Assembly (NCBI GenBank): GCA_016710585.1
Contig: JADJVN010000001.1
Location: 124,001-188,000, forward strand
DNA length: 64,000 bases
Reading direction: 5' to 3'
DNA from: Saprospiraceae bacterium
GTDB taxonomy: Bacteria > Bacteroidota > Bacteroidia > Chitinophagales > Saprospiraceae
The notes under the pieces are model-generated. The model ran no database searches and was not told the DNA's origin. It saw only the letters and a list, made by a program, of their open reading frames with translations. Made by a program: the position numbers and the translations under genes. Positions 25,660-34,134 of the stretch are shown here, one piece after another. The stretch's first letter is position 1. Each line of letters starts with the position of its first letter.

Positions 25660-26540
25660 CAAGCTATTTTCACAGAAGTCATGGTTAGTGAACCTCCGAC
25701 ACATTCATCATTGAAAAAACTTACATCTTCTTTGGCGCCCTGCATACCTAGAATATATAAAAGTGGGATATAATGCTCCGCTGTAGGAATAGCGAGTAGT
25801 GCACTTTTGCTTAATGACTTATAATTTACCAAAGATTGATGATCCGCATTTTTGATTTTAGTTTTGAACAATTGATTCATTTCTATTGCCCAATCAAAAC
25901 CATAATTTCTTTCATTTAGTCTATTCCATGCAACACGCCCTAAGTTATGAACCATATTTCCTGAACCAATAAATAATATACCTTTTGATCTCAAAATGGA
26001 AATTGCTTTTCCAAGTTGATAATGATAGTTCATATCTTTTGTATAATCTATACTTAATTGAAGGACGGGAATATTAGCATTGGGATACATATGCCTTATT
26101 ACTGTCCAGCACCCATGATCCAAACCCCATTCATGATCCAAAGCTATGGGATACTGAGAATTCAAAGTGTTCAACTCTTTTGCAATCAATGGATTTCCTT
26201 TTGCTGGATACTGCACCTTGAATAACTCATCTGGGAAGCCACCAAAGTCATGAATAGTTTTTGGGTTCTCCATGGCTGTAATCTTGCTACCTTTTGTCTC
26301 CCAATGAGCAGAAATGCAAATAATAGCTCGTGGCTTTGGAATATTTTTTACAGAATTTTTCCATTCATTGGAAAAATTATTTTGCTCTATTCCATTCATC
26401 GGCGAACCATGACCCATGAAAAAAGCAGGCATTTTATGATCCACAGGGGATAATTCACTAGCCAATTTTTCCAATTCAGTCAAATTTGTAATGCCCATGA
26501 TGCTTAAAATTGAGTTCCTAATAAATTCAAATCGATTCAC
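25659..26540 (-). CDS. Extradiol ring-cleavage dioxygenase, YgiD/DODA type
   Basis: A class III (LigB-fold) extradiol dioxygenase of the 4,5-DOPA dioxygenase type, 293 residues. Metal-site and family motifs are MGHGSPMNG, ISAHWET, DHGCWTVIRHMYP, GSGNMVHNLGRVAW and the late EHYIPLLYILG. It uses non-heme iron or zinc to cleave a catechol-type substrate; the physiological substrate of the bacterial YgiD group is uncertain. The first about 35 residues precede the usual family start (MPAFFMGHGS). They contain a weakly hydrophobic stretch, so a lagging or exported N terminus is possible. Confidence 0.9.
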   Translation of the reverse strand: MNRFEFIRNSILSIMGITNLTELEKLASELSPVDHKMPAFFMGHGSPMNGIEQNNFSNEWKNSVKNIPKPRAIICISAHWETKGSKITAMENPKTIHDFGGFPDELFKVQYPAKGNPLIAKELNTLNSQYPIALDHEWGLDHGCWTVIRHMYPNANIPVLQLSIDYTKDMNYHYQLGKAISILRSKGILFIGSGNMVHNLGRVAWNRLNERNYGFDWAIEMNQLFKTKIKNADHQSLVNYKSLSKSALLAIPTAEHYIPLLYILGMQGAKEDVSFFNDECVGGSLTMTSVKIA

Positions 26541-26591
26541 TTATAATTGATTTACAGACAATTAAAATTAGATGTATATACAATTAATTAC

Positions 26592-26601
26592 AACAATTGT
26601 T
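26592..26601. repeat. Short palindrome upstream of ald
   Basis: AACAATTGTT is a perfect 10-base palindrome in the divergent spacer between the dioxygenase gene and ald. It could be a half-site pair for a dimeric regulator, but it is short and A/T-rich. Confidence 0.2.
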
Positions 26602-26636
26602 CAATTTGGCAAGAGCTGACAGTTTTTACCAAAAAG

Positions 26637-26653
26637 TTGGCATGCTTTTTGAA
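26637..26653 (+). promoter_or_regulatory. Candidate sigma-54 (-24/-12) promoter
   Basis: TTGGCATGCTTTTTGAA fits the sigma-54 consensus YTGGCACG-N4-TTGCW with correct spacing: GG at -25/-24 and TTG at -15 to -13. There are two mismatches, T for C at -21 and A for C at -12. Predicted transcription would begin near 26664 and run straight into the hairpin terminator at 26698-26730. It is about 120 bases upstream of ald. Confidence 0.4.
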
Positions 26654-26697
26654 ATAAAGTAGATGAGTTTTGAGTTTTGGTTATTAAATGAAGATTT

Positions 26698-26730
26698 GCC
26701 CGTATAATGCATACGGGCTATCTTTTTTTT
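26698..26730 (+). terminator. Rho-independent terminator or leader attenuator upstream of ald
   Basis: A GC-rich 7-bp stem (GCCCGTA at 26698-26704 pairs with TACGGGC at 26712-26718) with a 7-base loop is followed by TATC and eight T residues. It points forward, yet no plus-strand gene ends upstream; the neighbouring gene is divergent. It must therefore terminate a short leader or small RNA, or regulate entry into ald. Confidence 0.7.
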
Positions 26731-26784
26731 AGGACTTTTGTATTCCATAAGATTCGTACATTCGCAGTATAAAAAAATTATTTT

Positions 26785-27897
26785 ATGATCATTGGAGTAC
26801 CAAAAGAAATAAAAAGTAACGAAAACCGAGTCGCCCTCACACCCGCTGGTGCATTAGAATTGACCAAGCGAAATCACAAAGTATACGTTCAAAGTACTGC
26901 AGGAATTGGTTCTGGATTTTCAGATTCAGATTATACTTCTGCTGGTGCTGTGATATTGCCTACAATAGAAGAAGTTTATGCTATTGCGGAAATGATAATA
27001 AAAGTAAAAGAACCGATAGCCTCAGAGTATAAATTAATTAAGCCTGATCAGTTGCTATTTACTTATTTCCATTTTGCATCATACGAGCCATTAACCAATG
27101 CAATGATTGAAAGCGGAGCGATATGTTTAGCATATGAAACAGTGGAATTGACAGACAGAAGTTTGCCTTTATTGATACCAATGTCGGAAGTTGCTGGAAG
27201 AATGGCAATTCAAGAAGGAGCAAAATATTTAGAAAAACCACAACAAGGTAAAGGAATTTTATTAGGTGGGGTTCCAGGCGTTCCTCCCGCTAAAGTTCTT
27301 GTTTTGGGTGGCGGAATAGTTGGAACTCAGGCAGCAAAAATGGCTGCAGGTTTGGGTTCTGCTGTAACATTGTTAGATGTAAGTCTTCCAAGACTGCGTT
27401 ATTTAGCTGATGTCATGCCACCAAATGTGACTACAATGTATTCTAATGAACTTACAATTAGGACATTAGTCAAGACGCATGATTTAATAGTTGGAGCCGT
27501 CTTAATTCCAGGGGCAAAGGCTCCAAGTTTAGTTACTAGAGACATGCTTCCCACTATGCAAAAGGGAACTGTACTTGTCGACGTGGCGATAGACCAAGGA
27601 GGTTGTATGGAGACATCGAAACCCACTACTCATGATGATCCTATTTATTTAGTTGACGGTGTCGTGCATTATTGTGTAGCAAATATGCCAGGAGCAGTGC
27701 CTTATACTTCCACAGTTGCATTGACTAATGCCACATTGCCTTATGCAATTCAATTAGCTGATAAAGGATGGAAGAAAGCATGCCAAGAAAATCGACCATT
27801 AAAACTTGGATTGAATGTTATTAATGGGAAGGTAGTGTATGAAGGTGTTGCAAAAGCGTTTAACCTTCCTTTCACGCCTATTGACGAAATAATTTAA
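26785..27897 (+). CDS. ald: Alanine dehydrogenase
   Basis: NAD-dependent interconversion of L-alanine with pyruvate and ammonia. The 370 residues match the family length exactly. The N-terminal MIIGVPKEIKSNENRVALTP with its substrate-binding arginine and lysine, YFHFAS with the catalytic histidine, and the NAD-binding VLVLGGGIVGTQAAKMAAG are present. VDVAIDQGGCMETSKPTTH contains the catalytic aspartate. A near -7 element (TACATTCG, 26758-26765) lies 19 bases upstream. A separate sigma-54-like box plus terminator further upstream suggests additional control. Confidence 0.97.
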   Translation: MIIGVPKEIKSNENRVALTPAGALELTKRNHKVYVQSTAGIGSGFSDSDYTSAGAVILPTIEEVYAIAEMIIKVKEPIASEYKLIKPDQLLFTYFHFASYEPLTNAMIESGAICLAYETVELTDRSLPLLIPMSEVAGRMAIQEGAKYLEKPQQGKGILLGGVPGVPPAKVLVLGGGIVGTQAAKMAAGLGSAVTLLDVSLPRLRYLADVMPPNVTTMYSNELTIRTLVKTHDLIVGAVLIPGAKAPSLVTRDMLPTMQKGTVLVDVAIDQGGCMETSKPTTHDDPIYLVDGVVHYCVANMPGAVPYTSTVALTNATLPYAIQLADKGWKKACQENRPLKLGLNVINGKVVYEGVAKAFNLPFTPIDEII

Positions 27898-27980
27898 AAA
27901 TAACTTAGGTTTTTCTTGTACAGATTTTATAAAGGTTGTACTTTGAAGGGTTATTTTGTTTATCTATACTTAAAACTTTT

Positions 27981-28238
27981 ATGTCTATGTTTATTACATT
28001 TGATGAATTAAGAGAAATAAAACACAAGCTTCCACACGGTAGTATCACAAGGATTGCGACTGAACTTAATTTAGACGAACAGGTCGTTAGAAATTATTTT
28101 GGAGCACATCATCTTGAGAATAGCGGCAACCATATTCAGCCAGGACCACAGGGCGGAATAGTACAGATTAATGATGAAAGAATTCTTGATTTGGCCAAGC
28201 AAATTTTACAAGAAACAGGTGATGTAAATCAAAATTAA
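27981..28238 (+). CDS. Small helix-turn-helix-like DNA-binding protein
   Basis: An 85-residue protein. The middle, HGSITRIATELNLDEQVVRNYFG, reads like a helix-turn-helix (IATELNLDEQVVRNYF). The family occurs as small conserved DNA-binding proteins in Bacteroidota, without a defined role. I start at ATG 27981 rather than the upstream TTG at 27936, which would add an unlikely hydrophobic leader. It follows ald by 83 bases and ends at a good terminator. Confidence 0.65.
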   Translation: MSMFITFDELREIKHKLPHGSITRIATELNLDEQVVRNYFGAHHLENSGNHIQPGPQGGIVQINDERILDLAKQILQETGDVNQN

Positions 28239-28265
28239 TGGAGTAAGCTTTACTTCAACTACCTG

Positions 28266-28293
28266 GGGATTGGAATTTTCTGATCCCTTTTTT
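28266..28293 (+). terminator. Rho-independent terminator after the small DNA-binding gene
   Basis: GGGATTGGA (28266-28274) pairs with TTCTGATCCC-side bases 28279-28287 (two G-T wobbles) and leads into TTTTTTATTTT. It lies 28 bases after the stop. The T tract runs into the end of the convergent hydratase gene. Confidence 0.7.
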
Positions 28294-29074
28294 ATTTTCC
28301 AATAAAATTGGGTTTTCTCTTTTGTAAAAAGGCTTCAATACCTTCTTTAAAATCATGAGTTTGACTTGCTTCTATTTGCAATAATAACTCAACACCAAGC
28401 TGTTGATCCATTGTATTTGAGAATGAAATATTTAATGCCTTTTTAGTGAGTGCCAATGCTCTTGTAGGCATATTTGCTAAATTTGTTGCAAAACCAATGC
28501 ATTCCTCTAAAAAATTCTGATCATCAAAAATTTTAAAAACCAACCCACAATCCTTTGCCTCCTGGGCGTTCATTTTCTCAGCAGTCATCATATAGGCCAT
28601 TGCCCTATGAAAACCAATCATTCGGGGAAGAAAAAACGTCCCACCGGTATCAGGAATCAAACCTATTTTTGAAAATGCTTGAATAAAACTCGATTGATTT
28701 GAAGCAAGGATAATATCACAGCACAATGCAAGATTGGCTCCAGCTCCAGCTGCTATCCCATTCACTGCTGCAATGATAGGTTTATTCATTGACCTAATGG
28801 ATCTCACTAATGGGTTATAATGTTCGTTTAAAATATTTTCTATCGTCGGACCATCTACAGCTGTTGCTTCAGTAAGGTCTTGACCAGCAGAAAACGCTTT
28901 ACCTGAGCCTGTGATAATAATAGCTCGAATATTATTATCTTCTTCTGCTGCGGATAATGCCTCTAGCAAAGCATGCGACATTTCTCTATTAAAACTATGG
29001 AAAACTTCTGGCCTGTTTAGACTCAAAATAGCAACAGCTCCCCTATTCTCAATTTTAATTGTATTTGATTTCAT
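28292..29074 (-). CDS. Enoyl-CoA hydratase/isomerase family protein, PaaG-like
   Basis: A 260-residue crotonase-fold enzyme. The oxyanion-hole segments are AFSAGQDLTEA and NGIAAGAGANLALCCDI. GLIPDTGGTFFLPR carries the aspartate typical of PaaG-type 1,2-epoxyphenylacetyl-CoA isomerases rather than the glutamate of true hydratases. PaaG acts in aerobic phenylacetate degradation, but no other paa gene is present, so a different acyl-CoA substrate is possible. It lies 20 bases downstream of the M1 peptidase gene on the same strand. Confidence 0.88.
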   Translation of the reverse strand: MKSNTIKIENRGAVAILSLNRPEVFHSFNREMSHALLEALSAAEEDNNIRAIIITGSGKAFSAGQDLTEATAVDGPTIENILNEHYNPLVRSIRSMNKPIIAAVNGIAAGAGANLALCCDIILASNQSSFIQAFSKIGLIPDTGGTFFLPRMIGFHRAMAYMMTAEKMNAQEAKDCGLVFKIFDDQNFLEECIGFATNLANMPTRALALTKKALNISFSNTMDQQLGVELLLQIEASQTHDFKEGIEAFLQKRKPNFIGK

Positions 29075-29094
29075 GATTGGATGATTTATATTAT

Positions 29095-30453
29095 TTATTT
29101 AAATGTTGCAGATGACATAATATCATTCATTGAAGGAATTTTCAATCTCAAACTAAACACGATTTCTTTGGCATAGGAATAATGATCAATAGACTTATAT
29201 AAATCACTAATATTCTTTGAATGATATAGTGGAAAATAGATATTGATGATATCTAAAGGAAATGAAATATTTATTCCTCCGCTCATCAATACTTTACTTT
29301 CAGTTTTTTGATTTGGTTCATAAAATCCAAAATCAAAATAGGGTCTGATAATTTCTCCAACATATTTGAATGGAAGGTCAGAACTTAAATTAACTGATGC
29401 CAACAATATATTGGTATTTCCTAAATTATTAGCTTGTGTGATGCCATGAGCCAATTTAAATCCACCATTCTGTACAGCAATCTGTTGTGACCATAAACCT
29501 GATTCCAATGTTCTACCAAGGAACAATTCTTCATTGGTAAGATCACTATAAGGTTGATATGCAAGGCCTACTGATCCTTGTGTAAATGAATAATCTCGTC
29601 TTGTTGCAATCGATACAGATTCACGCTCAGTATTGTATAGAAACATTGATCCAAAAAATCTTGCATCGAAATATCTATTCTTCATAAACCGAAAACTCTT
29701 TCTATAATCGAGATCTGCTCGAATATAGCTTTGTGTTTCTCTACGAACATCTTTGTATGCTTGATATTGAAGACCTGTTCTTAATTTTGTACTACTTAAT
29801 ATATTTGGATTATGATAAGAATAATATAACTGATGTACAGTATTCTCCACTTTGCGTATCAACTGCAAAGTATCGACATAGTCGACATAATCATCCTGAA
29901 TCCAATTAAATTTATAAGTAATATTTGAACTTGTCATTTTAGCTGGTTTATTCCTTAGCTCGAATACAACTGAAGGGCTCACTTGGCGATACTTCAATAT
30001 TTCTCCACCAACATTCACTTTTTCAAATCCAAAAGTCTTTCCAGCAAGATTAAACTTTACATGATGGAGTAATCCATCATCTAAATACTTTGTATAACTA
30101 GCCTTTGCCATTCCGACCAGTGATTTAGTTCCAAAAGAATATAAGGGTGTGATCTCTATATCAAAATTCTTCATTGGTAAAAATGGTGGACATAAATGTA
30201 AACCAATCATTGTGCGATTATATGAATTCCATCCAATTACTGGAAGAATTCCAATTTCTGTCTTTAGAGGATTATCAAGTAATGGGAGAAAATTAATTTT
30301 TAGTGGTTCTATTTTTCTAAACATACCGGTCGTTTTCATTTGATTATTTGCTCTTCTTAAATCAAATGAAATATTTTCCTTATCCAAAACAATTTTATCA
30401 ACTTCAGAATTTGGTATTTTAATTTTTGCTTGCCAACAAAACCATCTACCCAC
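29095..30453 (-). CDS. M1 family aminopeptidase-like protein, C-terminal fragment (frame break)
   Basis: This is the distal 440 or so residues of the M1-type metallopeptidase that starts at 32143. The first about 10 residues (MGRWFCWQAK) are out-of-frame; the true frame joins at IKIPNSEVDKIVLDKENISFDLRRANN. The rest is a beta-strand-rich region with alternating aromatic residues, ending in an LRLKIPS-type strand. It resembles an outer-membrane beta-barrel or surface-repeat domain and is not part of the catalytic core. The break is one base missing from the T5 run at 30423-30427. Confidence 0.7.
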   Translation of the reverse strand: MGRWFCWQAKIKIPNSEVDKIVLDKENISFDLRRANNQMKTTGMFRKIEPLKINFLPLLDNPLKTEIGILPVIGWNSYNRTMIGLHLCPPFLPMKNFDIEITPLYSFGTKSLVGMAKASYTKYLDDGLLHHVKFNLAGKTFGFEKVNVGGEILKYRQVSPSVVFELRNKPAKMTSSNITYKFNWIQDDYVDYVDTLQLIRKVENTVHQLYYSYHNPNILSSTKLRTGLQYQAYKDVRRETQSYIRADLDYRKSFRFMKNRYFDARFFGSMFLYNTERESVSIATRRDYSFTQGSVGLAYQPYSDLTNEELFLGRTLESGLWSQQIAVQNGGFKLAHGITQANNLGNTNILLASVNLSSDLPFKYVGEIIRPYFDFGFYEPNQKTESKVLMSGGINISFPLDIINIYFPLYHSKNISDLYKSIDHYSYAKEIVFSLRLKIPSMNDIMSSATFK

Positions 30454-30776
30454 TGTTCGAATACAACCTTATTATCCTTCAATCCTGATATTTTGACTGG
30501 TGCTGGGATTTCTTCTTTATTCACGATGGTTAATTCACTCTGTTCGTTATTGTGATGGTATTTGCACAATTTATAATCTACTTTTTTATTTGTCTTTAAA
30601 AAATAATCGAACAACCAATCCGCTTTCGAACCAACTTTCGAACTAAATATACTTTCCAAATTCTCTGGATAAGGATGTCGAAATTTCCAAGTGTCGAAAT
30701 AGGATTTCATTACTTGATCAAAACGCTCGGTACCTATTGATTTCTCCATATACGCAAACAAATTAGCTGTCTTCAT
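30357..30776 (-). CDS. M1 family aminopeptidase-like protein, middle fragment (frame break)
   Basis: The middle of the M1 peptidase: LFAYMEKSIGTERFDQVMKSY and the FRHPYPENLESIFSSKVG segment typify the post-catalytic helical domain. The frame is open upstream of this internal ATG to about 30910 and encodes KISKFINSEYSEREL and FTAINYGTDVYMKTANLF, so translation really arrives from the N-terminal fragment. It continues into the C-terminal fragment after VGKQK. Confidence 0.75.
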   Translation of the reverse strand: MKTANLFAYMEKSIGTERFDQVMKSYFDTWKFRHPYPENLESIFSSKVGSKADWLFDYFLKTNKKVDYKLCKYHHNNEQSELTIVNKEEIPAPVKISGLKDNKVVFEQWVDGFVGKQKLKYQILKLIKLFWIRKIFHLI

Positions 30777-30868
30777 ATAAACATCAGTGCCATAATTTAT
30801 TGCAGTAAAATTAGATGAATGCTGATCAGGGTATTGATCTCTATTTGAACGTGCTGAAAGTAAATAAA

Positions 30869-32143
30869 CTAGTTCTCTTTCCGAATATTCTGAATTAATA
30901 AACTTAGATATTTTTTCGGGGATAAACGAGACTCATCATTATAATAAGTTTTAAGATATCTATTTTCATAATAAGTGTTTATTCCTTCATCCATGAATGG
31001 ATGCTCTCTTTCATTAGATGCAAGAATCCCGTAAAACCAATTATGCCCGACTTCATGAGTGATGACATCATCTAATGACTTTGGTGTATCAGCATCTCCA
31101 AGAAGAGTGATCATAGGATACTCCATACCGCCCCCAGCACTCAATGCACTATGCACAGCAGTAGCTTGTGGCCATGGATACTCACCTACATGCTCAGAAT
31201 AAAATGCGACAGATCTATCAACATAGTTCACTGCATTATTCCAAACACCAAGTTTCGTAAACATTGCATAAGTATCCACTGATTTTCCTGACTTTAACTT
31301 TACTTGAGATTTTTGAACCATAAATGTTTTGTCTGCAAACCAAGCAAAATCATGAACATTTTCTGCTTTGTATTGAAGTGTCTTTAATTCTGGATCTGAA
31401 ACAGGGGTATTCGAAAAAAGTGGCGTACTCGTTTTAATTGCCATTGAAGTTTTATCATGCATTTCCTTTAAAAAATCGACTTCACTTTGATCTTGAATTA
31501 CTCCTGTCGCTCCTACAACATAATTTTTTGGCAGCGTAATCTTGACATCATAATCTCCAAACTCAGAGTAAAATTCTCCTTGATCCAAATAAGGAAACTC
31601 ATGCCAACCTTTATGATCATAAACTGCAGGTTTAGGATACCACTGAGTGATCTGATATGACTCACCGACATGCCCAAGACGACTATAAGAATCTGGAAGC
31701 TTTACCGAAAAAGGTGTTTTGATAACTATACTTTCTCCAGGTTTCAGTGGTTTTGGCAAAATTAAATAAACAATATCTGGATGAATTTTATGTTTTTGAA
31801 CTGTGGCATTAACTCCGTCTACTTGGAATTCATAAGAATCTAGATTACCAAGGCTTTCAATTTTTGCATCATAAAATTTGGTACTGTGTTGAAGTAATTT
31901 TTGCTTTGCAAAAGCTGTGTTTTTATTCGAATACGCATTTGGCCAAATGTGAAAAGGTATTTTATCCAATATATCTGGACTATTATTCTTATACTTTATT
32001 TCAATTTTAGCTTGTAAAATATGTTCTTTGTCATCTAAGCTAACTTCAATTATATTTGACACTTCTTGTTGAAAATAATCTCGCTGACTTTTCAATAAGA
32101 AACTAAAATGGATGATAAAAAAAAATATAAATAAAACTCTCAT
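30869..32143 (-). CDS. M1 family aminopeptidase-like protein, N-terminal catalytic fragment (frame break)
   Basis: A secreted zinc metallopeptidase of the M1 (gluzincin) family. It has a signal peptide (MRVLFIFFFIIHFSFLLKSQ), the N-terminal beta domain, the exopeptidase motif equivalent GGGMEYP, and the zinc site HEVGH at residues 363-367. The third ligand is Glu386 in MDEG, giving HExxH-x18-E. After LSPKK the frame is lost through one missing base in TTTTTTC/GGGG at 30911-30921 (plus-strand view). The restored protein spans 29095-32143, about 1015 residues. A -7 element (TATATTTG, complement of 32164-32171) is 20 bases upstream, inside the divergent gene. Confidence 0.88.
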   Translation of the reverse strand: MRVLFIFFFIIHFSFLLKSQRDYFQQEVSNIIEVSLDDKEHILQAKIEIKYKNNSPDILDKIPFHIWPNAYSNKNTAFAKQKLLQHSTKFYDAKIESLGNLDSYEFQVDGVNATVQKHKIHPDIVYLILPKPLKPGESIVIKTPFSVKLPDSYSRLGHVGESYQITQWYPKPAVYDHKGWHEFPYLDQGEFYSEFGDYDVKITLPKNYVVGATGVIQDQSEVDFLKEMHDKTSMAIKTSTPLFSNTPVSDPELKTLQYKAENVHDFAWFADKTFMVQKSQVKLKSGKSVDTYAMFTKLGVWNNAVNYVDRSVAFYSEHVGEYPWPQATAVHSALSAGGGMEYPMITLLGDADTPKSLDDVITHEVGHNWFYGILASNEREHPFMDEGINTYYENRYLKTYYNDESRLSPKKYLSLLIQNIRKEN

Positions 32144-32705
32144 GATAAAAATAGTTCAACTTGCAAATATAGCCAAATTCACCATATTCTTACTTTTGAT
32201 CCAATATTCTTGCAAAGGATTGCAAAAGGATGCTACCACTATTTGTCCTTTTGAAAAAACATTAGAGTCTCACCATGGCTTATGGAAAGGAAAGTTAAAT
32301 ATATTCAGAGAAAATGCACTTCTGACTACAATTGATATGTCATTACAAATTCAAAAATCCCAAGATAATTTCGAATGGATTTTAAAGTATGGAGACAAGG
32401 ACATTCGGAACTATGTTCTAAAGAAAGATTTAGCTCATAAAAATCACTATATCATCGATGAGCAAAATTCAATTCAAATTGATGCTACTTGGGATGGTAC
32501 TAAATTATGCTCATTTTTTGAAGTAGAAAAAAATTTAATCCAGTGTAATTATGTTTTTTGCAAAAAAACTATTAACTTTGAAATATATTCTGCAAATAAA
32601 GTTGCGCAGAAATTTTCTGGTAATAAAATTATCAAAACTGATACAATACCAGTGGTAAAATCTTGGTATTTTCAAAACTATCAAAAAGCTGTATTAAAAA
32701 AATGA
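32142..32705 (+). CDS. Hypothetical lipoprotein
   Basis: I do not recognise this protein. It starts with a lipoprotein signal (FTIFLLLIQYSC), with the lipid cysteine near residue 24 from the ATG at 32142; an upstream ATG at 32112 would add ten residues. The mature 160 or so residues look like an all-beta, lipocalin-like or heme-protein-like small domain (HHGLWKGKLNIF, ISQ-type strands, FEIYSANKVAQKFSG). The start codon overlaps that of the divergent M1 peptidase (CATG). A -7 match TATATTTG lies at 32051-32058 inside the peptidase gene. Confidence 0.65.
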   Translation: MIKIVQLANIAKFTIFLLLIQYSCKGLQKDATTICPFEKTLESHHGLWKGKLNIFRENALLTTIDMSLQIQKSQDNFEWILKYGDKDIRNYVLKKDLAHKNHYIIDEQNSIQIDATWDGTKLCSFFEVEKNLIQCNYVFCKKTINFEIYSANKVAQKFSGNKIIKTDTIPVVKSWYFQNYQKAVLKK

Positions 32706-32780
32706 CTTTTTTAATATTATCTCGTCAGAAAAAGGATTATAAAACCACAAAATTCAATAATTTTATAAAATTACTTACAA

Positions 32781-33122
32781 ATGAGCAAATTTTTAGAAAA
32801 AGTAGCACTTTACATGGAGGACGCAAAGAAAATTGGAATTAAAGTAGATGAAGCAAAACTTACTTTAGTGACTAAAGGCTTAGGCCCTTCAATTTACAAA
32901 GCAGATGCTTCAACTGTGGCTGGTTCTGATAAAGCTGAATTAGAAAGAATCAAAGCTAATTTTTTAATCAAAAAATTAGGTCTGACAGATAGCAAAGAAT
33001 TGGATGCAGCAATAGCTGATGCCATAAAAACAATGGGGACTGCAAATAGAAATAAGCACAGAGCCTTAGTTTATTATCTTTTGGCAGAAAAATTTAACAA
33101 ATTTTCAGTTTATTCTAAATAA
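32781..33122 (+). CDS. DUF2853 family protein
   Basis: A 113-residue soluble helical protein. The start MSKFLEKVALYMEDAKKIGI and the segment GLGPSIYKADAS are characteristic of DUF2853, a small family with a solved all-helical fold and no known function. The C-terminal NRNKHRALVYYLLAEKF is also conserved. It has its own terminator at 33146. No operon partner. Confidence 0.85.
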   Translation: MSKFLEKVALYMEDAKKIGIKVDEAKLTLVTKGLGPSIYKADASTVAGSDKAELERIKANFLIKKLGLTDSKELDAAIADAIKTMGTANRNKHRALVYYLLAEKFNKFSVYSK

Positions 33123-33145
33123 TTCTGAAAATTAAAATTTAAATG

Positions 33146-33173
33146 GGTGGTATAGATTCTATATCACCTTTTT
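33146..33173 (+). terminator. Rho-independent terminator after DUF2853 gene
   Basis: GGTGGTATA (33146-33154) pairs with TATATCACC (33160-33168, one G-T wobble) over a 5-base loop and is followed by TTTTT. It is 24 bases after the stop. Confidence 0.7.
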
Positions 33174-33213
33174 AATTTGGTGTATTAGGACTACTAGGCT
33201 CAACAATATCGCT

Positions 33214-34134
33214 TCATTCTAATAATTGAAAACTAGTTCTTCTATTTTTCTGATGAGACTCTTCAGAACAGTCTTCACAATTACAGCGGTCGAATAACTC
33301 AGATTCTCCTAAACCTCTATAACTCAATCTTGAATTAGAAATTCCCTTTTCAACGAGATAATTAACCACTGATTCTGCCCTTTTATTTGACAATTCCAAG
33401 TTATAATCTTCCTCTCCGCGACAGTCTGTGTGTGAGCGAATTTCTAGCTTCAAATTGGAATTTAATTCCAACATATCTACAAGTTTATCGAGAGACTCAA
33501 AAGAAGCTTCTTTTAGCTCATATTTATCATAATCATAATAAACATTTTCAAGAAGGAACTCTATCTTGACCTTAATTGGAATGAGCTCTATTTCTTGGAT
33601 TATTTTTATAATGCTATCTTTGGAAAGTATTTCAGGCGATTCAATATTAATATCAAAACTTGAATTTAAATACCCTCTCCTTGCAAAATTAATCTTTGAT
33701 CTCTGATCTGGATTCAAAATAATACTGATAGATGTTTTATCAAAGGTATTTAATTTTACAGGTAATATTGTCGAACTTAATTCTACGGAGTCTACATATT
33801 TAATTGCATTAAATGTCGAACTGATTGGTGGCTTTTCTTTAAAAATAAATTTAATACTCACTTCCAATTCATGTTTCTTCTCAGCAACTGTTGACGTATC
33901 ATTTATCGATTCAATAAAGAAATCATAAATATCATCTTTCTTATTTTCATCTCGATTCGAACTAAATATGCCTTTTAAAATCTCTCCACCATTTGAAATA
34001 AAATTTGGATCGACACATAATCCAAAATCATCGGCTCCAGAATTAATAGGATATTTTTGATTTTGCGGTATCGCCCATTTTCCATTAGACATTCTATAGG
34101 TCTTGAATATATCTAATCCACCCATACCAGGCAA
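33214..34134 (-). CDS. PorE-like OmpA-family lipoprotein, C-terminal fragment
   Basis: The distal half of the protein that starts at 35159. It holds the end of a WD40-like (PD40) propeller (LPGMGGLDIFKTYRM), a region resembling a carboxypeptidase-regulatory-like domain, and a C-terminal OmpA peptidoglycan-binding domain. The OmpA domain has VYYDYDKYELKEAS, IRSHTDCRGEEDYN, LSNKRAESVVNYL and NRRTSFQL. A cysteine-rich insert (CNCEDC) of the sort common in Bacteroidota OmpA proteins precedes the last motif. The ATG at 34134 is internal; the frame joins after LFF in the N-terminal fragment. Confidence 0.8.
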   Translation of the reverse strand: MPGMGGLDIFKTYRMSNGKWAIPQNQKYPINSGADDFGLCVDPNFISNGGEILKGIFSSNRDENKKDDIYDFFIESINDTSTVAEKKHELEVSIKFIFKEKPPISSTFNAIKYVDSVELSSTILPVKLNTFDKTSISIILNPDQRSKINFARRGYLNSSFDINIESPEILSKDSIIKIIQEIELIPIKVKIEFLLENVYYDYDKYELKEASFESLDKLVDMLELNSNLKLEIRSHTDCRGEEDYNLELSNKRAESVVNYLVEKGISNSRLSYRGLGESELFDRCNCEDCSEESHQKNRRTSFQLLE

